Shown one piece after another: positions 1 through 7,128 of a stretch of 64,000 nucleotides of DNA (position 1 is the first letter of the stretch; the number at the start of each line of letters is the position of its first letter). Made by a program: the position numbers and the translations under genes. Source of the stretch: Candidatus Cloacimonadota bacterium (GTDB lineage Bacteria > Cloacimonadota > Cloacimonadia > Cloacimonadales > TCS61); assembly GCA_021734835.1 (NCBI GenBank), contig JAIPIH010000005.1, positions 62,001 through 126,000 on the forward strand, given 5' to 3'. Below the pieces are notes generated by a model. The model saw nothing but the letters and a program-made list of their open reading frames with translations. It did no database searches and was not told the DNA's origin.

Positions 1-5
1 GCGGA

Positions 6-674
6 TCATTTCTTCAATTCCACTTTGAACATAGAAAAATCTTCTAATTCTAAGATGAGCATTGAGTTAATGAGCAATGGCTTATCAAAAAGGTTATTGA
101 TAATTTCCTGAATCATCAAAGAGCCTATCAGCATAACAATCTGCGGAATAACGGAAACAGAAACAGGAATATGAGTTCCGGGATATATCTCTTTTAGAGA
201 TTGCGTTTTATCCGGTATGATGGTAGTGACCTGTCCGAAATCATTTTGTACTCCACCATGAACAAGGAATTGTTGCTTCGATAGAAGTTTCTCTAGATAA
301 AAGCGGGCAGCAAAATTATCAAGGCAATCTGCAATACCATCGTAGAGGGGGAGATCCTTAACTTTCATTTCTGCAATATCCACTTGAAAAATTTCAATTT
401 CCAGTTCCGGATTTATAGCCTTTAATCTTCGTTGAGCAATTTTAACTTTTGATTTACCAAAATCAGTTTGATCGAATAAGATCTGGCGGTTTAAATTTGA
501 GATTTCTACCTTCCCATTATCGATCAGTATCAATTTACCGATACCTGCTCTGGTCAATCCTTCTGCAACAAGGCAGCCTAAACCGCCCACTCCGGCAACG
601 AGAACCGAAGATTCTGATAATTTCTGCTGTTTTTCCTTTCCCCAGAACTGGACATTACGCTGGAACATATTCAT
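6..674 (-). CDS. ThiF/MoeB/HesA-family E1-like adenylyltransferase
   Basis: This protein probably adenylates the C-terminal glycine of a ubiquitin-like sulfur carrier, the first step of sulfur transfer in molybdopterin, tungstopterin or thiamine synthesis. The Rossmann nucleotide-binding loop GVGGLG lies near residues 28-33, followed by the LIDNGKVEISNLNRQ segment and DCLDNFAAR, all typical of the family. At 222 aa it is shorter than MoeB or ThiF. It lacks the paired CxxC zinc ligands and an obvious catalytic Cys in the C-terminal part, so it may only adenylate. The upstream neighbour encodes a MoaD/ThiS-like carrier, its likely substrate. A GTG at 683 is also in frame, but the ATG at 674 sits 8 nt after a perfect GGAGGAGG, so I start there. 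The exact cofactor pathway cannot be told from the sequence. Confidence 0.85.
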   Translation of the reverse strand: MNMFQRNVQFWGKEKQQKLSESSVLVAGVGGLGCLVAEGLTRAGIGKLILIDNGKVEISNLNRQILFDQTDFGKSKVKIAQRRLKAINPELEIEIFQVDIAEMKVKDLPLYDGIADCLDNFAARFYLEKLLSKQQFLVHGGVQNDFGQVTTIIPDKTQSLKEIYPGTHIPVSVSVIPQIVMLIGSLMIQEIINNLFDKPLLINSMLILELEDFSMFKVELKK

Positions 675-675
675 A

Positions 676-954
676 TTATCCACCTCCTCCCGGTGGGAAA
701 ATACTTACCACATCACCATCCTGCACAATTGTATCGAGTTTTTTCAAATGAAAAATATTGCGTCCGTTGATCAAGATCATTGTACCTGGAATGATCTCAT
801 AATCAGCGTTGATCAGCAGATGGAGAAGTAACTTATCTAGTTGTTTTTCAGCGATTTGCAGAAGATCGTATATCGATATTTTATCAGCTTCGATCTGGAT
901 TTCGTTAATTCCAAGATGTAGTCGAATAAGACTGTAGAATTTTATTTTTATCAT
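676..954 (-). CDS. MoaD/ThiS-like ubiquitin-fold sulfur carrier
   Basis: A 92-aa beta-grasp protein beginning MIKIKFYSLIRLHLG and ending IFPPGGGG. A free Gly-Gly C-terminus is the hallmark of MoaD/ThiS carriers, which are adenylated and then thiocarboxylated there. The segment DGDVVSIFPP matches the last beta strand of MoaD-type proteins. The cognate E1-like enzyme follows, overlapping in regulatory sequence: the Gly codons of this gene form the downstream ribosome binding site. At 92 aa it is slightly longer than typical MoaD (about 80). The pathway (molybdenum, tungsten or thiamine) is not resolved. A MocA-XdhC pair at 33464-34878 shows the cell handles molybdopterin, which favours that role. 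Confidence 0.8.
   Translation of the reverse strand: MIKIKFYSLIRLHLGINEIQIEADKISIYDLLQIAEKQLDKLLLHLLINADYEIIPGTMILINGRNIFHLKKLDTIVQDGDVVSIFPPGGGG
683..690 (-). promoter_or_regulatory. Shine-Dalgarno of the ThiF-like gene inside the Gly-Gly tail codons
   Basis: Read on the minus strand, the last sense codons of the carrier gene are GGA GGA GGT GGA before TAA. GGAGGAGG is a full anti-SD match, placed 8 nt before the ATG at 674. The functional Gly tail and the translation signal of the partner gene share the same bases. This decides the start of the ThiF-like gene. Confidence 0.75.
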
Positions 955-996
955 ACGAATAATTGATACCTCTTAGTAATATCTGTCAAATAAGAA

Positions 997-1014
997 CGCC
1001 CCGTTTCTGGGGCG
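997..1014 (-). terminator. Rho-independent terminator of the redox operon
   Basis: Inverted repeat CGCCCC-(6 nt)-GGGGCG lies 28 nt beyond the stop of the selenoprotein candidate. On the minus strand it is followed by TTCTTATTTG. The stem is notably GC-rich against its surroundings. It separates the six-gene redox operon from the sulfur-carrier pair. Confidence 0.7.
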
Positions 1015-1041
1015 CTTTAATTTGTTTAGGAATAAGCAGTA

Positions 1042-3267
1042 TTATTTAATTAACAACATCTTCTTAGAAACGTTGTTTGACGCTGTTGTCATCTTAACAA
1101 AGTACATACCGCTGGAAGTTGAATTACCATTGTTATCTTTCCCATTCCAGACAAAGTTTGTATTTTGAATTACTGCATTATTCACAATTGTTTTAACCAG
1201 CTGACCTTTAATGTTGTAAATCTCAACTGATACTGGATGCAGAATATCATTCTCGTTAATTGAGAGAGCAATATTAGCTGATGGATTGAATGGATTAGGA
1301 TATACTGAAATAGAGTTAAGAGTAACTATCTCTACAGTATTGTTTTCAGAACCTGTTGGTTCCATACCGTTCGGTCCACCATAAGCACCCATATCATTTC
1401 TGGAGCCGTCAACGTCATTATACATTTCATCCGGATCTCCTGCATTGATACAGGGAGAACCAGCTTGTAGTTGCCAATCAGCTACAAGTCCATTATAAAC
1501 TGTTCCTTCTCCCTCTGTAGGTGCAATGAACATGGGAGCTTCATCAATGTTACCTTCACCAGCAAAACCACCGGTAACACAAGTATAAGTGATCTCCGGT
1601 GTACTTTGTGGGAAATAGATATTACCATTATCAATAATGATCGAGTTTGTTATAACAGGGACTGAGTTAAGCAGGAAGAAAAGATAGGGTGTGTTATTTG
1701 TCGATTCGTTATTGGCAATCGTATTGTTAGTTAGTTCCACATCAGAACCGTTTTTCAAACTGAAAGCTCCCCATTGTCCTGTATTATTTACGATAATGTT
1801 ATTATCAATTACAGGTAAGGAAGCAGTACAAGCAATTCCACCAGAATTACTTACGCTTGTATTGTTAGCGATCATATTTTTTTGGATCAAAACGTCATCT
1901 GAGCCGATAATTTCCAATGCTGCTCCTAATGTTGTAGTAGAGTTATCAAAGATCTTACATCCTATAACATCAACTTTGGAATCGCCTTCAACTTTAATTG
2001 CAGATTCACTAGCTTTAGAAATTTCACAATTAGCTAGTATATTATTGTCTTGAGTATTGTAGAATCTAATACCGCTCCAGGATGTATCAGAAGTAAAAAT
2101 TATAGGTTCACCCCTGGATTCAGAGGCATCTGCATCAATACGGCCTTTAACCAACAGCTGTACATCGGGAGAAAAATGTAATTCAACGCCTTGTGATATC
2201 TGCAATTCATCACCTGCTGCAATTTCAATATCATCAGTGATCATATAAGGACTGAATTCAGAAACAAATGCACCAGAAAGTGTTCCTGAAACATTTGAAC
2301 CATCAGTAACTGTAATACAGTTTTCGGCAGTAGTTTCTTCATATTCTCCACCTACTCCGATCCTTAAAGTAACATCATAAACACCGGGAGTTGTGTAAAG
2401 ATGATAAGGATTCTCTACAGTACTGTCGAATGTACCATCTCCATCAAGATCCCATTCCCAGCTGTCAATACCAGTTTGCGGGAAAGAATTATTTGTGAAT
2501 TGAACACCGAGATAAGCCGGACCTTCAGTAACATTTGATGAGAACATAGGAAGCAATCCTGTATACTGAGTTGAAGCAGCTTGGAGAATAGGATATTTAT
2601 TAAATGTATAACCGCTCACAGTAAAAGTGCCAGTCGTGTTTACATTTTGCACAATGGCAATACCTTTGATATTAACAATATCCCAGGTTGGCTCAATTGT
2701 AAATGTTTGAACGAATTGTTCAGATTCACCAATTGTAGTCAAATTGAAATCTTCTTCAGCATATCTCACAACAGTGCTGTTATAAGTCTCGCTAAAGTAA
2801 TTTGTCAGGATAAAGATGATCCTATAATCATCAGTCGGGATATTTTCAGTCATTAATGCATCAGCTGTAATTGCAAACTGTCCCCCTGAAGAACCTAATT
2901 CCAAACTAATTTCAATAGGGCTGGATAAATTAACGACATTATTATAAATATTCAAATAACGACTATAGGGTGAACCGCCTCCAACATCAAAAACATCACC
3001 ATTAAAGGCCGCTGATGGAAGTGCCGAGACACCATATTCGTCATACCTATTACCATAATTGGGACTTGGATGAGATCCATCACCTTCCCATATCATTGGG
3101 ATAAAATAATCTTGATTTTGACTCATTTGCCATAATGCAGCACGTGCATCGGGACAATAAGGTCACCACGTTTCCGTAAATACTTCTCCAACAACATATC
3201 TCTGAGTTGCAAATGCAGATATTGCCATTAGAAGGAGTAATCCTGCGAATAAATATTTCTTGTTCAT
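1042..3267 (-). CDS. Candidate selenoprotein: thioredoxin-like (UPYC) domain, PKD, beta-helix, T9SS sorting domain
   Basis: The reading frame from ATG 3267 (SD GGAGG at 3272-3276) encodes a clean signal peptide (MNKKYLFAGLLLLMAISAFA), then GEVFTETW, an in-frame TGA at 3163-3165 (codon 35), then PYCPDARAAL. It stays open for 706 more codons (741 aa in all). The TGA falls on the first Cys of a CxxC motif. The operon neighbour at 6028-7128 has the matching segment ELFTGQW-C-SNCPNAEEAL. A plausible cis-Pro loop follows (VSALPSAAFNG, P84), so the thioredoxin fold looks complete. After it come a PKD domain (about 235-320, WEWDLDGDG), a right-handed parallel beta-helix (about 325-570) and a T9SS C-terminal domain (YPNPFNP, ending KKMLLIK). 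The protein is probably exported to the surface. TGA is an ordinary stop elsewhere in the window, so I infer selenocysteine. A nonsense mutation or base error is the alternative. A start at Met 3126 has no SD and would remove the signal peptide. Confidence 0.75.
3127..3157 (-). promoter_or_regulatory. SECIS-like hairpin just after the in-frame TGA
   Basis: Downstream of TGA 3163-3165 the mRNA can fold into an upper stem ATGCA/TGCAT (3145-3149 with 3135-3139) closing a 5-nt loop CGTGC. Below it are a small internal loop and a lower stem TTG(T)CC/GGCAA with one bulged U. The apical loop begins 19 nt after the TGA and carries G at its second position. This is within the usual geometry of bacterial SECIS elements (loop roughly 16-37 nt from UGA, G in the first two loop bases). 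The hairpin was found by eye and no folding energy was calculated. Confidence 0.5.
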
Positions 3268-3276
3268 ACATCCTCC

Positions 3277-4002
3277 TTATTTAATTAGAACCATTTTTCT
3301 TACTTGCGAATTTTTATTACTCTCTAACTTAAAAAAATAAACACCAGAATTAACGATATTATCACTTTCATCTTTTCCATTCCAAACAATGCTGCCAGTT
3401 AATTCAAGGTCAAGAAAAGTTTTTAATAATTGTCCTTTTAAATTATAAATAGAAATACTTGCACAGGGAGCTTCTTCAGGAGTGATTTCGTAAGATATCG
3501 TAGTACTTGGATTGAAGGGATTCGGATAATTTTGTTTAAGAACACTCAACACTACTAGATCATCATTTGCACTTACACTATCTTTAGTATTAAAAGTAAA
3601 TGTGTAGTTAATAGGCTGGCTGAGGTCACCATTATCGAAAGTGAGATCAAATAGATAACCGCCTGTACTGGTTACATTGATAATAATATGAATTTGAAGC
3701 GATTCTTCCGACTCTAAGGTAAATTCAACCGGAAAATTAGGCATATAGCAGGCTCCCAGATCATTACATAAACTCATACTCCATCCTACTGGTAGATTCA
3801 TATTTGAATATTCAAGAGTATAGATTTCTGTTGTTTGACCAATATTTGTTATTGTGATCCAGTCCGATTCATAAGTATAATCACCAAAAACTGAAAAGTC
3901 ATCTCCGATAATGTCCAGATCGAAAGGAATATCAATTTCCAGTTCTGCGGACAAAATAGCTAAAATAGTTAAAAATAATACGATCATAAACATTTTTTTC
4001 AT
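3277..4002 (-). CDS. T9SS-secreted protein with CX5C motif and sorting domain
   Basis: A 241-aa protein with a signal peptide (MKKMFMIVLFLTILAILSA), an Ig-like region and a C-terminal T9SS sorting domain (QNYPNPFNPSTTISY, ending VRKMVLIK). The central segment SLCNDLGACYMP (C79, C85) resembles the CLDSGTCFMP segment in the N-terminal domain of the DsbD encoded in the same operon. I suspect a redox-active or disulfide-bonded surface protein. It sits 9 nt upstream of the selenoprotein candidate and 15 nt after the barrel gene, with SD AAGGAG before its ATG. No specific family is recognised outside the sorting domain. Confidence 0.8.
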   Translation of the reverse strand: MKKMFMIVLFLTILAILSAELEIDIPFDLDIIGDDFSVFGDYTYESDWITITNIGQTTEIYTLEYSNMNLPVGWSMSLCNDLGACYMPNFPVEFTLESEESLQIHIIINVTSTGGYLFDLTFDNGDLSQPINYTFTFNTKDSVSANDDLVVLSVLKQNYPNPFNPSTTISYEITPEEAPCASISIYNLKGQLLKTFLDLELTGSIVWNGKDESDNIVNSGVYFFKLESNKNSQVRKMVLIK

Positions 4003-4017
4003 TTTTATCTCCTTATT

Positions 4018-5496
4018 TTAAAATGATGTTGTTATCCTCGCGCGCAGTCCTTCAAATTCAGCCTGATTTTTACAAATACCGTTTCTGCAGACAATACCGC
4101 CTTTTTCTTTGCCATAAAATATTCGTATATCAGTATTAGTGAATACCTCTACAGCAAATTCTCCACCTATCCAGAATTCTCCATTATCTCCATCTTCCGT
4201 CGCCAAAGATTCGCCAATTTGAGATTCCAGAGTGAAGGAAAGTGAAATATCACGATAAGCAAGATCGCTTTGGAATCGAGGTTCGTAATGAGATTGTACA
4301 CCTGCAAAGTTATCTTCTTTTTTATACTGGTATTCTGTTTTGATCAGAACAGGATTGTTGTAAATCAAAAAATCTAAAGTTATCGCTGGAGTGATCTCCT
4401 TATACCAGTGTTTGCTATCTTCTTTGTTCAGTTGCTCAAGGGTTTCAAATTCTGTTTTTAACGACCAATCTTCGAAGTTGTGTTTAAATTCTGTATAGAG
4501 ATTAGAAAGTCTGACGTTATAATTACTGCTCCAGCCTTCAGCATAATTAATTATAAATTCATTATCATAGTCAGGCAGAAAACGGATTTCACTCATAAGA
4601 CCTTCCTCATCTTTACCCGGATCCCAACTGTGTTCCAGCTGTTGACCAGCATGATTGACCATGGGAAGATCAGAAATTCTCACATTAAAATTACGATATT
4701 TTTTATACGTTCCTGCCAAAGTGAATTTCCCTAGATAAGTTGTAAGATTAGTGAAAATTGCTGAACCTTGAACATTGTTATAATCATCGCTTGTGGCAAT
4801 TTCTGTATTAAAATCAAAGATACTGGAATAGTAATTTATTTTACCGGCAAAAACATAGCGATTCTTATATTCTTCTGACGTATTGATCAGTTCTTTATGG
4901 AGTATAAAGCTTCCACCGAATGTTAAATTGTCGATCAAATTTAAATCAAGATCTATTGCACCCAATTGATCAAACTTATCTTGTAGCATGGGATCATCAC
5001 TTTCCAGAAGTCCACCAAAAAGTTGCAACTGCCATTTATCAAAAACAGGATTAAGATACCCGCCAATTAATCGGGAATCAAGTTCAAAATCAACATCATA
5101 AAAATTATGCAGAACCATTCCGGATCCAATAACTGCTTCATATTTACCTGCTTGTACAAACCAATAATCCGATTCGTATTGTAAATAATAATCATCGAAA
5201 TAATTTTCATTCTTTTCCGAAGCTAATAGTGTTTCAATAGTAGAATTGCTCATATTGTCATTGATAAGGGCAAATTTATTGAAGTGTGGTCTGTAGAAAT
5301 CATATTTTATATAAGCTCTGAAATTATTGAATTGTGCTTGAAGCTGCATTTTATCAGAGAAATAACTGCGATATTCTAAGATGCGATTGGAATGAATAAA
5401 TTTGAATTCATTTACTCCCGAAATATTGAGATCTGCCAAAAGTGAATTAATCAGAAATGCAATACCCAAAGAAATTAAAAGTGATCTCTTCATCAT
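4018..5496 (-). CDS. Outer-membrane beta-barrel protein, DUF6029-like
   Basis: A 492-aa protein with a signal peptide and alternating aromatic/hydrophobic strands throughout (for example NNFRAYIKYDFYRPHF and WFVQAGKYEAVIGSG), ending in a strand with terminal Phe (LRARITTSF). That end is typical of barrels inserted by BamA. The general look recalls the DUF6029 proteins found beside Omp28-like genes in Bacteroidota, but I can only support 'barrel' firmly. A short Cys pair (CRNGIC) lies near the C-terminus. Its ATG overlaps the TGA of the TlpA-like gene (ATGA), so the two are translationally coupled. It may be the outer-membrane partner of the redox pathway. Confidence 0.7.
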   Translation of the reverse strand: MMKRSLLISLGIAFLINSLLADLNISGVNEFKFIHSNRILEYRSYFSDKMQLQAQFNNFRAYIKYDFYRPHFNKFALINDNMSNSTIETLLASEKNENYFDDYYLQYESDYWFVQAGKYEAVIGSGMVLHNFYDVDFELDSRLIGGYLNPVFDKWQLQLFGGLLESDDPMLQDKFDQLGAIDLDLNLIDNLTFGGSFILHKELINTSEEYKNRYVFAGKINYYSSIFDFNTEIATSDDYNNVQGSAIFTNLTTYLGKFTLAGTYKKYRNFNVRISDLPMVNHAGQQLEHSWDPGKDEEGLMSEIRFLPDYDNEFIINYAEGWSSNYNVRLSNLYTEFKHNFEDWSLKTEFETLEQLNKEDSKHWYKEITPAITLDFLIYNNPVLIKTEYQYKKEDNFAGVQSHYEPRFQSDLAYRDISLSFTLESQIGESLATEDGDNGEFWIGGEFAVEVFTNTDIRIFYGKEKGGIVCRNGICKNQAEFEGLRARITTSF

Positions 5497-6011
5497 TTAC
5501 CATTTGTGTCTTCTAGCTTATCTTTCTGACTTTTGGTTTCTAACCACTGTAGGATGATCTCTTCATAGTGTTTTTCATCTCCACGCTGATAACCTGTATG
5601 TTCATATAGAATTTTCCCATCCTGGTCAATGATCAATGAATAGGGAATACTGGTAACATTAAATTGCTTTTGCACAACCTTCTTAGTATCAAATAAAGTA
5701 TAAAAACTAAAGCGCTTGGATTTTATGAATGAGATTGCTTTGCTCTTTTTACGTGGTTTATCCGTACAGATTGTTACTACATTCACCTGATCATATTTTT
5801 CATGTAGTTCATTCATTTTAGGAAGGCTGTTTTTACAGGGAACACACCAGGTTGCCCAGAAATCAAGAATAACCAGACCATCTTTTTGAAAATCAGATAA
5901 TTTAACTTGTTTACCTTTAATATCTTCCAGCTTAAAATCACTAACTTTATCAGCGGCATTAAGTTGAATGCCAAAAATTAAAATTAGGATAATTATCATA
6001 TAAAATTTCAT
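5493..6011 (-). CDS. TlpA/ResA-like periplasmic thioredoxin
   Basis: A 172-aa thiol-disulfide oxidoreductase. It has a signal peptide (about residues 1-19), a thioredoxin fold with FWATWCVPC (C56, C59) and the cis-Pro segment TSIPYS. This is the TlpA/ResA/AhpC-TSA-like architecture, which keeps periplasmic cysteines reduced and takes electrons from DsbD/CcdA. The DsbD gene is two genes upstream, matching that flow. The first Met lies 16 nt after the Omp28-like gene and the stop overlaps the barrel gene. Confidence 0.9.
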   Translation of the reverse strand: MKFYMIIILILIFGIQLNAADKVSDFKLEDIKGKQVKLSDFQKDGLVILDFWATWCVPCKNSLPKMNELHEKYDQVNVVTICTDKPRKKSKAISFIKSKRFSFYTLFDTKKVVQKQFNVTSIPYSLIIDQDGKILYEHTGYQRGDEKHYEEIILQWLETKSQKDKLEDTNGK

Positions 6012-6027
6012 AATTTGCTCCTATTTA

Positions 6028-7128
6028 TCACATTGGAATTTCTATCATATTATAAACTGCACAAGTTGATTGATCATATTCATTTTCGAGTTTTTGTATC
6101 CAGAGAACTAAAACCAGATCAGTTGGTAAACTATCATACCAGTCAGGAAGTTCATCCAATCCGGGTAGATCAAATGAGACAGGATCAGAAAGATTGAGAG
6201 TAGATAGATCTATTTTAACTCTTTTTAAAGCTATATTATGGTGAGGTTCACCTTGATAATTTGGATATTCATCATTATAGTCTTCCATCAAAACAGCTAC
6301 TAAAAATAAATTCTCGATTGAAAGAGAATTTTCCAAGCTAAGAGAAACGGATCCGTTTAATTGTGTACTGGTTAAAGTAGTTTGAATATCTGAGAAGGTA
6401 ATCTCGGGTGATTCTTGCAGGTGCGGTAAAATAGCAGATTCAACTGAGGATTGAACATACTCGACACTTGGAGCTTCAGTAAGAATGTATCCGTTGCCAT
6501 TAACAACACCCATAGGTAAAGTTCCTGCTCCAGGATAATAGCTGAATAAATTGGCAAATTCCCCGGCAAGCTGATCACCGATATGATATTCAACGTAATT
6601 AAACCTGCTGCTGTATTTTTTCCGTAACTCATGTAATGCTTCTTCCGCATTTGGGCAATTGCTACACCATTGACCGGTAAAAAGTTCAACCATGAACTTT
6701 CGCTTATTGGATTGGTCTCCAAAAAGCACAAAACCTTCATTTTCTTCAATCAGATAATCGTTAAATAATTTATCCTCTAAGATTTCCTGATCGCTGCCGG
6801 TGGCTACAAAATGCCAGGTGATGTTTAATGAGGGAGATATTATTACATCATCAGCAGTAAAAGTTGTATTTGGATCTATCAGGAAAAATTCTGCAAAATA
6901 ATCTATCAGACTATCCTTTGTCTCATCAGAGTTAAAATAATCTTCCGAAAACAAGTTGCCAAGTTGCAAATAGTTAAATTGATTAGTGTTATTGATAGTA
7001 ACCGTGAGAGAGTTAGCGAACTCAACTAAGCTGATATTACCTGAAGTTGGTTCAAAATTATGCTCAAATCGATCACAGGCAAAAATTGACAAAAGAAATA
7101 TAACTGATATACTTTTCAGAAATTTCAT
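6028..7128 (-). CDS. Omp28-like thioredoxin-fold lipoprotein
   Basis: A 366-aa lipoprotein: the signal ends at a lipobox (LLSIFAC, C18), followed by about 125 residues without a recognised fold. A thioredoxin-like domain comes next with VELFTGQWCSNCPNAEEAL (C155, C158) and the cis-Pro region GTLPMGVVNG, then a beta-rich C-terminal domain. This is the Omp28-related family of Bacteroidota-type envelopes. Its CxxC region aligns without gaps to the UxxC region of the selenoprotein candidate at the end of the same operon. It starts immediately after the DsbD stop codon (no gap), so it is likely a direct client of DsbD. Confidence 0.85.
   Translation of the reverse strand: MKFLKSISVIFLLSIFACDRFEHNFEPTSGNISLVEFANSLTVTINNTNQFNYLQLGNLFSEDYFNSDETKDSLIDYFAEFFLIDPNTTFTADDVIISPSLNITWHFVATGSDQEILEDKLFNDYLIEENEGFVLFGDQSNKRKFMVELFTGQWCSNCPNAEEALHELRKKYSSRFNYVEYHIGDQLAGEFANLFSYYPGAGTLPMGVVNGNGYILTEAPSVEYVQSSVESAILPHLQESPEITFSDIQTTLTSTQLNGSVSLSLENSLSIENLFLVAVLMEDYNDEYPNYQGEPHHNIALKRVKIDLSTLNLSDPVSFDLPGLDELPDWYDSLPTDLVLVLWIQKLENEYDQSTCAVYNMIEIPM

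Noticed and set aside
681-683. GTG start for the ThiF-like gene
   Set aside because: It would place the start codon inside the Shine-Dalgarno region; ATG 674 has ideal spacing.
3163-3165. TGA reassigned genome-wide (as Gly or Trp)
   Set aside because: TGA ends other clear genes here (for example at 8-6, 5495-5493, 11532-11534 and 27693-27695), so it is a normal stop in this organism.
3080-3271. A separate 63-aa minus-strand ORF covering the selenoprotein's 5' end
   Set aside because: It is in a different frame from both the signal peptide and the downstream protein, and its composition (many Cys, no hydrophobic segment) looks like a frame shadow. The frame with signal peptide and TGA is far better supported.
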